Part shown: positions 1-8,542 of the stretch, in pieces
Layout: each line of letters opens with the position of its first letter
Numbering within the stretch: the first letter of the stretch is position 1
NCBI GenBank assembly: GCA_934293375.1
Contig: CAKQYS010000011.1
Location: 1 to 63,856, forward strand
DNA length: 63,856 nucleotides
Direction of reading: 5' to 3'
Source of the DNA: an uncultured Lachnospiraceae bacterium
GTDB lineage: Bacteria > Bacillota > Clostridia > Lachnospirales > Lachnospiraceae
Program-made: the position numbers and the translations under genes
Notes under the pieces: model-generated
Databases searched by the model: none
What the model saw: only the letters and a program-made list of their open reading frames with translations
What the model was told of the DNA's origin: nothing

Positions 1-638
1 TTTGCAGAGTACCCGGAATTCTTTGCCGAATATCGTATGCAGAATGTGAAAAATCATCACGATTATACTGGAAAATTTAAGCTTTATGTGCTAGACTTTG
101 AGTCAGGAGCTTTGCTTGTCGAGGAGCATAAGCGACGACGAGAAGCAATTAGCGCTGACCAGGCAAAGGATGTCCGCGATTGGCGAGTGCGAAGCACGAT
201 GACAGAGCGGAAACAGACGACTGCCCGAGTGGCGTAATGCAAGCAAAGACATGGGGTGATTTGATGGCAGTTGCAGCACAGTATCAGAGTTTTGAACCAA
301 CAATCGAAGAGATCGAACGCTTGCAGGCAGACGAGCGTGTCAGGCTGCAGTGTGAAGCGCGCGAGCGTTCCATGATCCATGAACGGGTGACGAAGGAGCT
401 GTTAGCGAAGCAGGCGGCGCAACTGAAGGAGAAGGATGCTCAGTTGGAAGAGCAGAATACTCGGTTGGAAGGGCTGACTGCGCAGTTGGAAACAAAAGAA
501 GCCCGATTGGAAGAGCAAGCTACGCAACTGGGGGAGAAGGATGTTCAGTTGGAAGAGCAGGCGGTGCAACTGGGAGAGAAGGATGTCCAGATCGAACAAT
601 TAAAGAAACAACTGGCATTGCTAACGGGCGAATCATAA
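1..638 (+). pseudogene. Rpn-family (PD-(D/E)XK) nuclease/transposase, frameshifted 3' part
   Basis: The window opens inside a reading frame (frame 1, ending at 237) that reads FAEYPEFFAEYRMQNVKNHH and then YTGKFKLYVLDF. From memory this resembles the late part of Rpn/PD-(D/E)XK transposase-like proteins of Lachnospiraceae. The next expected block, TWGDLMAVAAQ followed by an ERVRLQCEARE stretch, lies in frame 3 of the segment 180-638, so the two blocks are out of frame and are separated by more sequence than I expect for the family. The tail is a coiled coil rich in QLEEQ, with a 14-residue unit (EEQAxQLGEKDVQL) duplicated at 510-551 and 552-593. Most likely a decayed gene. The 5' part lies outside the window. 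A separate short coiled-coil protein starting at a TTG (180) is possible but less likely. The family assignment is from recall of motifs. Confidence 0.5.
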
Positions 639-643
639 AATGG

Positions 644-671
644 CTCCGTGGGGAAAACCCACGGAGTTTTT
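644..671 (+). terminator. Intrinsic terminator after the Rpn-like gene
   Basis: CTCCGTGGG and CCCACGGAG form a perfect 9-bp stem around a GAAAA loop and are followed by a run of T. It sits 5 bases after the stop at 638. Confidence 0.9.
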
Positions 672-766
672 ATTATGACGGAACAGCATCCTAATGAAAC
701 GCGGATTCAGAGTTGTAAAACAAGAACGAAAATGATATAGTGAAAATATCATATACATTTGAGATA

Positions 767-980
767 GACAATTGCGAAACTCCTTGAAGATGTTGATGTT
801 ATGTGCTTATTGCACAATGTATCGCAGGCACGCTCTCGCTACTTCATCACGCAGCGGTGCTAAACTCAGTCAATGCGGTAGCTTGACTTCGTTAAGAACC
901 GGCGTTCTTCAAGTACCTGCTTATACATCATGCAATATGCACATAGTCGCAATCGTAATTGAGAGTTTTGCAATTGCCTA
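767..980. mobile_element. MITE-like palindromic insert
   Basis: The 340-base gap between 672 and 1012 is mostly one long imperfect palindrome. The outer arms are GACAATTGCGAAACTC (767-782) and GAGTTTTGCAATTGCC (963-978). Inner arms also pair: TATGTGCTTATTGCACAATG on the left against the complement of CATGCAATATGCACATA on the right. The element is bracketed by near-identical 16-base direct repeats at 751-766 and 980-995 (ATATAyATTTGAGATA, one mismatch), as expected for a target duplication or extended ends. It encodes no convincing protein. A structured RNA is an alternative reading. Confidence 0.6.
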
Positions 981-1012
981 TATATATTTGAGATATTGAG
1001 AGGAGAGATTTT

Positions 1013-2596
1013 ATGAGAGAGGTTACAAGAAAATTATGCATGCTGCTTGTGCTTGCATGCTGTCTGGTGCCGTGGATTTCAGTGACAGCGTATGCGCAGG
1101 AGACGACATTGGCACTGGATGGAAACTATGTGTCAGGGACGGTTACAGATGAGAAGAATCCGGCTGTCTATAGCGTGGTATTACCGTCTGCCGGGTATCT
1201 GACAATGACATGCCAGACAGAACTGTCGAATGTGAAGTGGAGTCTGTGTGATCAGGATGATTACGCGGTTTTTAATGCATCCATTACAGGCGGCAGCCTG
1301 AATGCACCGCAGACCGCATCATTGAAGGAAACAGTGAGTGCCGGCACCTATACACTGAAGGTATGGCAGACAACAGGCAGCGAAGGAACATTTCGGGTGA
1401 AGGCGGACTTCGTTCCGATTGCAAGTAATGATACAGAGCCAAACAATACAATGGAGACTGCAATGCCGTTGGCAGCTTTACAGCAGGTAACAGGTTTTTT
1501 AGGCGGCAATGACCAGAAGGATTATTATAAGGTGACAGCACCGGCAAATGGTACCTATGCATTAGATGTCACAAGTCTGCTGCACATGCTGAATATCAAG
1601 GTGTACGATGCAACCGGCAAAGAGGTCAAGAATGCAAGCGTGAATTGCTATTCCAGCACCGATCCGGCACAGAAGACGATTGAGATTTCGATGCAGGCCG
1701 GTACATACTATGTGTTGGTGAGTCCACAATCCAAGACGGATGCCGGCACCTATACGATCCGCTTTAATGGTGTAGCGGCGACAGGACTGCAACTGAGTCA
1801 GACCTATCTGGAAATGGAGCCAAATGACATTGTTAAGTTGGAGGCAACCGTGTTGCCGGCAGGTGCCGTTGTGTCAGGACTGAAATGGGAATCTTCTAAC
1901 AAGAGTGTTGTTATGATGTACGATGATGGCCGGGTTCGTTCGTTTTTTGATGCAGGCGTAGCAGTTATTACCGTGTCTACAACAGATGGTACGAATCTGT
2001 CAGCCACCTGTACGGTAGTTGTGAAGCCTGGCAAGGCTTACGGTATTACCAATGACTCCCAGACGATGCATTCCATTAAGCTGGGCTGGGCCAGTGATGA
2101 GAAAGCAGACGGATACCGGGTATACAAATATGATACCAAGAAGAAGCAATATGTAAAATATAAGGATACAAAGGGAAAAAGCTGTAAGGTAACGAAGCTG
2201 AAGGCAGAGACCGGATACAAGTTTAAGGTACAGGCATATGTGAATGTGGATGGCAAGAAAATATTCGGCGAAATGTCGTCTGCCAAGACTCTGTATACGG
2301 CACCGAAGAAGCCTGGAACCTCTAAGATCACAAGTATCAAGCGTAATAGGAGAACATCGACACTGGATTATATTACAGTTCGGTGGAAGAAGGTAAAGAA
2401 TGCAAGCAGCTATGAGGTATATGGAAAGCAGCCGGGTGGCAGCTACCGGTTGTTAGGAACTGTTAAGGGGACTTCGATGGTGCTGCAGGCAGGCAGAGGT
2501 TATACCTATTCGGTTAAGGTAGTTGCTGTCAGAAATAAGCACAAGATTTCTACAACCGGCAAGGCGAGCAAACCAAGAAGTTATAACAGCAGATAA
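1013..2596 (+). CDS. Secreted protein with PPC-like, Ig-like (BIG2) and fibronectin III domains
   Basis: The 527-residue product begins with a signal peptide (basic start, hydrophobic core about 9-22, likely cleavage after VTAYA near 28). Residues about 34-130 and 140-255 look like two pre-peptidase-C-type beta domains; the second begins with the typical DTEPNNTMETA signature. Residues about 257-345 resemble a bacterial Ig-like group 2 domain (LQLSQTYLEMEPNDIVKLEA...LKWESSN). Two fibronectin III modules follow (about 346-430 and 432-527), rich in Lys and Tyr. No LPXTG, no transmembrane anchor and no catalytic domain are visible, so it is probably a secreted or loosely wall-bound binding protein. 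GAGAGGAGAG lies just before the ATG. It is a single gene next to the palindromic insert. The ligand is unknown. Confidence 0.8.
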   Translation: MREVTRKLCMLLVLACCLVPWISVTAYAQETTLALDGNYVSGTVTDEKNPAVYSVVLPSAGYLTMTCQTELSNVKWSLCDQDDYAVFNASITGGSLNAPQTASLKETVSAGTYTLKVWQTTGSEGTFRVKADFVPIASNDTEPNNTMETAMPLAALQQVTGFLGGNDQKDYYKVTAPANGTYALDVTSLLHMLNIKVYDATGKEVKNASVNCYSSTDPAQKTIEISMQAGTYYVLVSPQSKTDAGTYTIRFNGVAATGLQLSQTYLEMEPNDIVKLEATVLPAGAVVSGLKWESSNKSVVMMYDDGRVRSFFDAGVAVITVSTTDGTNLSATCTVVVKPGKAYGITNDSQTMHSIKLGWASDEKADGYRVYKYDTKKKQYVKYKDTKGKSCKVTKLKAETGYKFKVQAYVNVDGKKIFGEMSSAKTLYTAPKKPGTSKITSIKRNRRTSTLDYITVRWKKVKNASSYEVYGKQPGGSYRLLGTVKGTSMVLQAGRGYTYSVKVVAVRNKHKISTTGKASKPRSYNSR

Positions 2597-2609
2597 GATA
2601 ATAGATCTG

Positions 2610-3230
2610 TTAGCGATGCTGATAATAGAATACCGCAAGCTGTGTCCGGTCACGGAGCTTCAGCTTGTCTAGAATTGTACTGAGATAATTGCGGACAGTG
2701 CCTTCACTTAGGAAGAGCTGGGCCGCAATTTCTTTATTACTGCGCCCTTCTGCGATCAGACAGATGATTTCGTATTCTTTGTCGGAAATATCATAGGCGG
2801 AATAATCAAAGGTGTCCGGCGTTTTCATGAGCTCCGGGAGCTTTTCCATCACCTCATTGCCGTAGACATTCTGTCCGGAATAGACGGCTGTCAGGGCAGG
2901 TGCAATGTTTTCATAATTCTGCTTCACAATATAGCCTTTGGCACCCAGCTCTAATGCTTTCACAATGTATGCATCATCAACAAAGGTCGTGAGGAACAAT
3001 ACCTTGGCATCCGGAAACACCTTGAGCAGATCAGACAAGGCATCTGTGCCATTTTGCTGTTGCATCTGAATGTCCATCAGCACGACATCCGGGTGATGCT
3101 TTTGGTACAAGGGCAGGACATCGCTGCCATCATAGCCGGTCGCAACAACATGGATGCTATCCTGTGCTTCCAGAATCATTTCCAAAGACATGCAGACCAG
3201 CTGGTCATCATCAATCAGTATAATATTCAT
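2610..3230 (-). CDS. NarL/LuxR-family response regulator
   Basis: 206-residue DNA-binding response regulator. The receiver domain (about 2-118) has the acidic cluster DDDQ near the start, the phospho-acceptor Asp53 in VVLMDIQMQQ, and a conserved Lys in the GAKGYIVKQ stretch. The C-terminal LuxR helix-turn-helix (about 140-203) has the EIICLIAEGRSNKEIAAQL and EGTVRNYLSTILDKL signatures. I placed the start at the ATG preceded by GGGGGA; an upstream in-frame ATG at 3296 lies inside the kinase gene and has no ribosome site. The gene follows the sensor kinase by 31 bases and is co-transcribed with it. The pair is divergent from an ABC exporter, which is its most likely target (inference, as in LnrJK-LnrLMN systems). 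Confidence 0.92.
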   Translation of the reverse strand: MNIILIDDDQLVCMSLEMILEAQDSIHVVATGYDGSDVLPLYQKHHPDVVLMDIQMQQQNGTDALSDLLKVFPDAKVLFLTTFVDDAYIVKALELGAKGYIVKQNYENIAPALTAVYSGQNVYGNEVMEKLPELMKTPDTFDYSAYDISDKEYEIICLIAEGRSNKEIAAQLFLSEGTVRNYLSTILDKLKLRDRTQLAVFYYQHR

Positions 3231-3261
3231 AATAAATCCCCCAGTTATGGTAAGTGAAAAG

Positions 3262-4377
3262 TTATTTTGGCACCGATACGAATATCCGGAAACCATGTGT
3301 GTTCTGGATATGCAAAATCCCGTGCAAGGCTTCTACACGATCTCTCATGTTTGTCAGCCCCATGCCATCGGATGCAGTCTCTGTGACGGGAAGCTCATCT
3401 GCGACGGCTGCTGTGCCGGAAATGCTGTTATGATCAGTCGCAGCAGGCTGTCCGTTGTCTTCAATCAATAGCTGATAGAATGCCGGATGCTCCTTTGCAG
3501 TAAGCGTTACCTGTGAGGCATTGCTGTGCCGCGTAATATTATGCATGGCTTCCTTAGTGACAGCCAGAAAACAATATTTGACCTCCTTCGGTACCTGCTT
3601 GCCGATATCATACCGGAAGCGTATCGGGCAGAAGGTAAATGTGTTCACAAGGCTGTTCAGTGCATCCTGCAGGTCGATCGATTCATCATGCAGATCATGT
3701 ACACTGGAACGGATGTTATTCATGGCCTGATCCAGACTTTCCTTCAGACTGGACAGATGAGGCTTCAGCGTATCGTCCTTACAGATTGCAAGCAGAGCCC
3801 CGACCTGCAGGATGGAGCGCGACAGCATATGCCCTACATGATCGTGAATCTCTCTGGCGATGCGGTTTCGCTCCCTCAGGGTGGCGATATAGATCTGGTC
3901 ATTCTGACTGTCTAATAGCTGCTGGTTCGTCTTTTGCAGCAGCATTTCCCGCTCTACGCTGGTATCCCGTAATGCGTGTATGGTATCCGACAGCTTCTGG
4001 CGGGAGCGGTTGCTCCATGCCAGATACCAGGCGAGTATGCCGATTGGCAGACAGACAAGAACGCTTGTATTCGATTGTATCAACATATACTGCAGGATCG
4101 GCAACAGATACAGTCCTGCCGATACATATTGCCGGTGCAGAAAGAATAGATAGCAGTGCCATGGCAGGCAGATTGACAGCGGTGGCTCAAAAAAGCATAG
4201 AATCAATGTGACGATCCCCAGTCTTGCCCGTTGTCGGTCCTGCGGGCATACGAGTGCAAAGCAATAGAGCGCAATCATAACCAGCAGACCGGCAAATAAT
4301 GTGGCATCCATGGGCTGCTTCTGATTGCATGCAAAGCACAGTATGCATAAAATGATCGAATCAATATAGGTCGACAT
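3262..4377 (-). CDS. NarL-type sensor histidine kinase (HisKA_3)
   Basis: 371-residue membrane kinase. The N-terminal 130 residues are hydrophobic, with roughly four to five membrane spans and almost no extracellular domain, so it probably senses within the membrane, as kinases tied to antimicrobial exporters do. A short coiled coil leads to the HisKA_3 domain with RERNRIAREIHDHVGHMLSR, phospho-acceptor His178. The HATPase domain shows the N-box EAMHNITRHSNA and the late glycine motif SDGMGLTNMRDR. The G1 region is extended by a low-complexity stretch (about 315-340). The ATG at 4377 has GGAGG 6 bases upstream; the longer frame from 4497 runs through the divergent promoter region and has no such site. 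First gene of the operon with the response regulator. Confidence 0.9.
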   Translation of the reverse strand: MSTYIDSIILCILCFACNQKQPMDATLFAGLLVMIALYCFALVCPQDRQRARLGIVTLILCFFEPPLSICLPWHCYLFFLHRQYVSAGLYLLPILQYMLIQSNTSVLVCLPIGILAWYLAWSNRSRQKLSDTIHALRDTSVEREMLLQKTNQQLLDSQNDQIYIATLRERNRIAREIHDHVGHMLSRSILQVGALLAICKDDTLKPHLSSLKESLDQAMNNIRSSVHDLHDESIDLQDALNSLVNTFTFCPIRFRYDIGKQVPKEVKYCFLAVTKEAMHNITRHSNASQVTLTAKEHPAFYQLLIEDNGQPAATDHNSISGTAAVADELPVTETASDGMGLTNMRDRVEALHGILHIQNTHGFRIFVSVPK

Positions 4378-4670
4378 AGCATTCCTCCGTGGGCGTGGAA
4401 CAAATGAAATATTTTCAAGACCATTATAGAATAACTCGTCTATGATATCTACACCCAATCGCAGGAAGATGACATTTGTCATATGGAAAGCTGACATTCT
4501 TCACTGTAAAATAGTGCACTGTGCGTGTATGATAATAATGAGCATTGCGACGGCTGTGCTTGCACAAGCCGGCATAATGCGAAAACAAACATCGAGCCGC
4601 AGGCGAGATGATATAACATACGAATAATATCGCATTGCGAGCATTACATTACCATGAAAGGAGCAACAGT
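4378..4670. promoter_or_regulatory. Divergent control region between kinase and exporter operons
   Basis: About 290 bases with no credible gene. It contains the palindrome ATGACA-TT-TGTCAT (4469-4482), with a related GCTGACATTC nearby, and an imperfect dyad CGGCTGTGC/GCACAAGCCG around 4552-4572. GCATTGCGA occurs twice. These are candidate response-regulator or autoregulator sites. I could not assign a confident -35/-10 pair for either direction. Confidence 0.45.
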
Positions 4671-5603
4671 ATGGTAGTAAAAATAGAAAATCTGGTAAAA
4701 AGATATGGCGATCTGGTGGCACTGGATCATTTCAATCTGGAGATTGCGGAGGGCGAAATATTTGGATTGCTTGGACCGAATGGAAGCGGCAAATCCACAA
4801 CAATTCATTGTCTGTTATCGCTGCTTTCCTATGACAAAGGGAGCATAGAGGTGTTCGGTCAGAAAATGACACCGACCAGCTATGCCTTAAAGCGTGAGAT
4901 TGGTGTGATCATGCAGAATGTGGCGGTGTTTGATGCCCTGACCGTATATGAAAATGTGGATTATTTCTGCGGCTTATATATCCGGGACAAGGCAAAGAGA
5001 CGGCAGATGGTGGAGGAGGCAATCGACTTTGTGGATTTGCAGGATTTCAAGAAATTTTATCCAAAGAAGCTTTCCGGAGGTCTGCTTCGACGGTTAAATA
5101 TCGCATGCGGCATTGCGCATAAGCCGAAGCTGATTATTCTCGATGAGCCGACCGTGGCGGTAGATCCGCAGAGCCGCAATAAGATCCTGGAGGGAATTCA
5201 GGAGCTGAACCGACAGGGGGCAACCATCATATATACGACACATTATATGGAAGAGGTGGAGCAGATCTGTACCCGGATTGCCATCATGGATAAAGGGCGG
5301 AATGTGGCATTGGGTACCAAGGATGAATTAAAGGCGATGATTGATCTGGGGGAGACGATCAGCATGGAGGTGATGGCATTGCCCGAGGATGTGACGGATG
5401 CCATCCGCAGGCTGCCGCATGTGATAGATGTCCGATATGAGAAGCCTTTTTTGAAGGTAAAATTTTCAAAAGGACAGCAGAATCTACTGCGGCTTCTGGA
5501 TCTGCTACAGGCGAAGGCGGTCGGATTCGGCAATATTCATTCCGAGCTGCCGACATTGAATGATGTCTTCTTAGAGATCACAGGCAAGGCACTCAGAGAT
5601 TAA
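4671..5603 (+). CDS. ABC transporter ATP-binding protein, drug/linearmycin exporter type
   Basis: 310-residue ATPase. Walker A GPNGSGKST is at residues 35-43, the Q-loop near MQNVAVFDALT (81-91), the signature LSGGLLRR at 134-141 (the usual Q after LSGG is replaced by L), Walker B LIILDEP at 154-160 and the H-loop in YTTHYMEEVE. The C-terminal 90 residues form the extra domain of DrrA/LnrL-type exporters. GGAG lies 7 bases before the chosen ATG; the upstream ATG at 4635 has no ribosome site. It begins a tight three-gene operon with two ABC-2 permeases and is divergent from a two-component system. Likely exports a hydrophobic drug or lipid-active antibiotic; the substrate is not visible. Confidence 0.93.
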   Translation: MVVKIENLVKRYGDLVALDHFNLEIAEGEIFGLLGPNGSGKSTTIHCLLSLLSYDKGSIEVFGQKMTPTSYALKREIGVIMQNVAVFDALTVYENVDYFCGLYIRDKAKRRQMVEEAIDFVDLQDFKKFYPKKLSGGLLRRLNIACGIAHKPKLIILDEPTVAVDPQSRNKILEGIQELNRQGATIIYTTHYMEEVEQICTRIAIMDKGRNVALGTKDELKAMIDLGETISMEVMALPEDVTDAIRRLPHVIDVRYEKPFLKVKFSKGQQNLLRLLDLLQAKAVGFGNIHSELPTLNDVFLEITGKALRD

Positions 5604-5616
5604 GGGGGGGAGCAAA

Positions 5617-6762
5617 ATGCAGTTTATCATATATCGTATGAAGGATATGCTCAGGCAGAAATCCCTGATCTTCTGGTCGCTTGTCTTCCCGATCCTGCTT
5701 GGCGGCTTGTTCTATTTCATGTTTGGTGGGATTCATGAGCTGGAGCAGTTCGATCAGGTGTCTGTGGGGATTCTGTGCAGTGCGGAGGATATGACCGGGG
5801 AGCAGACCGTGTTTGTGGAGCTGATGCAATCGATAGAAACCGCAGAAAATGTGCCGATGTTTGCCCTGCAAAAATACGGGGATGTCCATGCGGCACAACA
5901 GGCATTGCAGGACAAGACCATTTACGGATACATTGATCTGTGCAACGATATGACACTCACGATCCGGAAATCCGATATCTATACAAGTCTGATCAAGACC
6001 TTTCTTGACCAGTATCGGGAAAATGTGTCTCTGATTACGGAGACGGCACAAAAGCATCCGGAGAAGGTCTCTGCATTGGTAGAGAATCTTGCGTCAGAGC
6101 AGGAGGTGCCAATGCGGGAAATTTTATTGAAGGGCAGTGATAAGGATCCTTATGCACAGTATTTTTATGCGTTGATTGCCATGACATGTCTGATCGGTAC
6201 CATGGTAGGGGTATCCAATGGAAATGATATCCAGGCAGATTTGTCGGATGTTGCGGCCAGAAGAAATGTGGCACCGCTGCCAAAGCTTTTGCAGGTATTG
6301 TACGATTTCATTGCTACATTGATTCTGTACTGTCTGGTGGTGACATGTGTCATTGCTGTGTGTGTATTCGTATATGGACAGGATTTTGGATCGGATGCGG
6401 GGTATGTGCTGCTCGGAGGCTATGTTGGCAGCTTTACGGCACTAGCCATCGGCACCGTGATTACTGTTTTTGTCAGGGGATCTGTGCAGAAGAAGGAGGG
6501 AATCTGTGTTGCGGTCTTTATGGGAAGCTCATTTTTAGCGGGACTGCAGGTCGGCAACATGATATATCTGATTGAACAGAAATGCCCGGTTATCAACAGG
6601 ATCAATCCGGGAACCCTGATCGTCAACAGCTTCAAAAGCCTTGCGGTGTTTGGCGATTACAGACAATATGCGATCAATTTGTTGACCCTGTTTGCAATCG
6701 GTGTGATCTGCGTTGCCGTCTGTGTGGTGAAATTAAGGAGGACAAAATATGAGAGTTTATAA
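5617..6762 (+). CDS. ABC-2 type permease (exporter subunit 1)
   Basis: 381-residue membrane protein with the ABC-2 layout: one membrane span near the N terminus (about 12-36), a large extracytoplasmic loop (about 40-175), then about five spans up to residue 375. The GDVAARRNVAPLP-like stretch before the spans matches the cytoplasmic coupling region of this class. It follows the ATPase by 13 bases, with GGGGGG just before its ATG. Its last 14 bases overlap the next permease, so the two half-permeases are translationally coupled and probably form a heterodimer on the ATPase. Comparable to LnrM/LnrN of B. subtilis in arrangement; orthology not tested. Confidence 0.88.
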   Translation: MQFIIYRMKDMLRQKSLIFWSLVFPILLGGLFYFMFGGIHELEQFDQVSVGILCSAEDMTGEQTVFVELMQSIETAENVPMFALQKYGDVHAAQQALQDKTIYGYIDLCNDMTLTIRKSDIYTSLIKTFLDQYRENVSLITETAQKHPEKVSALVENLASEQEVPMREILLKGSDKDPYAQYFYALIAMTCLIGTMVGVSNGNDIQADLSDVAARRNVAPLPKLLQVLYDFIATLILYCLVVTCVIAVCVFVYGQDFGSDAGYVLLGGYVGSFTALAIGTVITVFVRGSVQKKEGICVAVFMGSSFLAGLQVGNMIYLIEQKCPVINRINPGTLIVNSFKSLAVFGDYRQYAINLLTLFAIGVICVAVCVVKLRRTKYESL

Positions 6763-7918
6763 AGCATATTTTCTGATTCTACGCCAATATAAAGCAACGG
6801 TGCTGATCTTTTTCGCTGTATTTATGAGCTTATCGCTTGTCATGACGAAGATCAACAGCAGTGCTGGCGGACAACAGGAGGAAGTATTTACACAGGAGAA
6901 GCTGGATATTGCAATCGTGGATGAGGATGAAGGGATGGCTGCAAAGCTGCTGCAGGAATATTTTGGAAAAAACAATCAGGTGCAGACCATGGATTACGAC
7001 GAAGCCGCCATTACAGACAGTCTTTACTGGAGAGAGCTGGATTATGTACTGGTGATTCCAAAGGGCTTTTCCGATGCACTGGCAAAAGGGGAGTTTATGG
7101 AGCTGTCGGCGATGAAGGTACCGGGGGATTTCGATGCGGTATACTTCGAGTCAGAGCTTACCATGTATCTGCAGAAGATCCGGGCTCTCACCTGTGCAGG
7201 CAGTACGCTACCGGAGGCCTCTGCAACGCTGAAGGCATTGCAGAACGAGGAAACGGAGGTGAAGATTGCCTCGTTTATCAATGAGAAGCAGAACGATATC
7301 AACAGCGTATTTTTCCTGTATGTGCCGTATCTGTTTATCACCGTTGGGGTGTCCGGCATTGCACTTGTGCTGCTTCGGATGAATGCACGGGAGGTCAGGG
7401 AACGGACGGAATGCAGCTCTATGCCGATGGCACAGCGTATTGTACAGATTGTTGCTGCCGTTCTCACCTATGGAATGGTATTATACGGGATTGTCTGGCT
7501 GGAGGATATCATTCTTTCAGGCGGTGCCATTCTGCACGATCACAGACTGCAGTGGTTTTTACTCAATATCTTTGCTATGCTGTTATTTGGTATGAGTCTG
7601 GGCTTTGCTACGGGCATGATCGCAAGAAATGACGATGCGGTGAATGGGATTGTCAATGTGACCAGCCTTACCCTGTGCTTCTTTGGCGGTGTGTTTGTGC
7701 CAAAAACATTTTTCAGTGATGGCGTAAGAGCGGTGGCGCAGTTGTTTCCGACCTACTGGTATGTGTCCAACAATGAGCTGATTGCACAAATGACACACGC
7801 GGACGATGCATTCAGGCAGACCATGCTGGCACAGACAGGTGTCATTCTGGCGTACACACTTGTGATATTTGCAGCTACACTGGTATTTGTGTCGGCAAAA
7901 CGTAAGCGGACAGCATAA
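6749..7918 (+). CDS. ABC-2 type permease (exporter subunit 2)
   Basis: 389 residues with the same topology as its upstream neighbour: N-terminal span (about 17-36), long extracytoplasmic region (about 40-190), five to six C-terminal spans ending in a basic tail (SAKRKRTA). The segment ARNDDAVNGIVNVTSLTLCF followed by GGVFVPKTFFSDGVRAV is typical of ABC-2 permeases. The start overlaps the previous gene by 14 bases and uses GGAGG inside it. Last gene of the exporter operon; no convincing terminator follows. Confidence 0.88.
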   Translation: MRVYKAYFLILRQYKATVLIFFAVFMSLSLVMTKINSSAGGQQEEVFTQEKLDIAIVDEDEGMAAKLLQEYFGKNNQVQTMDYDEAAITDSLYWRELDYVLVIPKGFSDALAKGEFMELSAMKVPGDFDAVYFESELTMYLQKIRALTCAGSTLPEASATLKALQNEETEVKIASFINEKQNDINSVFFLYVPYLFITVGVSGIALVLLRMNAREVRERTECSSMPMAQRIVQIVAAVLTYGMVLYGIVWLEDIILSGGAILHDHRLQWFLLNIFAMLLFGMSLGFATGMIARNDDAVNGIVNVTSLTLCFFGGVFVPKTFFSDGVRAVAQLFPTYWYVSNNELIAQMTHADDAFRQTMLAQTGVILAYTLVIFAATLVFVSAKRKRTA

Positions 7919-7975
7919 TGGAAAACACGGCGAAGCACCGAAGTATGTATCGGTGTACGGCTGGAGAATATATAG

Positions 7976-7994
7976 AAAATAAACCACAGGTTTC
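7976..7994. repeat. 19-bp direct repeat, copy 1
   Basis: AAAATAAACCACAGGTTTC, identical to 8327-8345. The two copies bracket the small gene at 8095-8328. The core AAACC-ACA-GGTTT is itself a short palindrome, so a protein-binding site is plausible. Confidence 0.7.
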
Positions 7995-8094
7995 ATGACA
8001 AATGGAGAATTGTATGGTATCCTATACAGGATTGATAACGGAGATCAGTTGTATGCCGTCGGTATGCAGAATAATGGAAAAGGAGAAGGATAAG

Positions 8095-8328
8095 ATGAAG
8101 CTTGAAGTTACGCAGTGGCATCGTGTGGAAGAAGAGGGACTTCCGGAGGACTATACGATCTGTTTTTTTACAACCGAGTCGGACGGTGAGGACTGGATGA
8201 TAGGCAGCTACCATGAGGATGATGCCTGCTTTTTTGTAGATTTCGGTTTGGGCGGCGGACTGGTGACACATGCGGATGATGTGTATGCATGGGCAGATAT
8301 TATGGATGCGCAGCTTATGCATGCATAA
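8095..8328 (+). CDS. Small acidic protein of unknown function (DUF551-like outline)
   Basis: 77-residue soluble protein, strongly acidic, beginning MKLEVTQWHRVEEEGLPEDY and containing TESDGEDWMIGSYHEDDACF and THADDVYAWADI. The W-x-x-V...LPED...YAWADI outline is faintly like phage-associated DUF551 proteins, but this is weak. The start at 8095 has GGAGAAGG just upstream; an earlier in-frame ATG (8002) has none. The gene lies between two identical 19-bp repeats, and the second repeat begins at its last codon. I do not assign a function. Confidence 0.65.
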   Translation: MKLEVTQWHRVEEEGLPEDYTICFFTTESDGEDWMIGSYHEDDACFFVDFGLGGGLVTHADDVYAWADIMDAQLMHA

Positions 8329-8345
8329 AATAAACCACAGGTTTC
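8327..8345. repeat. 19-bp direct repeat, copy 2
   Basis: Second copy of AAAATAAACCACAGGTTTC. Here its CACAGGTTTC half also pairs with GAAAACCTGTG at 8357-8367, forming a hairpin or dyad that the first copy lacks. Confidence 0.7.
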
Positions 8346-8374
8346 TATACATTTGTGAAAACCTGTGATATAAT
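8346..8374 (+). promoter_or_regulatory. Promoter with overlapping operator-like dyad
   Basis: TATACA, a 17-base spacer and TATAAT with an extended TGA. The spacer contains GAAAACCTGTG, the right arm of the dyad whose left arm CACAGGTTTC is in the upstream 19-bp repeat. A regulator bound to both arms would cover the promoter. It drives the XRE gene at 8543, which may be the bound factor (inference). Confidence 0.6.
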
Positions 8375-8542
8375 CTGTTTATGGATTCTGTTCGATGTGC
8401 TTTTAATTGTTCTGTTGCAGCAGATGTTATAACAGTGATGTGTGGAATTTAAGGTATGAGTGTATCAAGTATATGTTTTTTAATTATTTATTAGTGTTTT
8501 AGGTGGTATCCACACAATATAACATTTAGGAGGTTTTCAATT

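Noticed and set aside
772..999. 75-residue frame starting with TTG
   Set aside because: It lies wholly in the palindromic insert, has no ribosome site and an unnatural composition.
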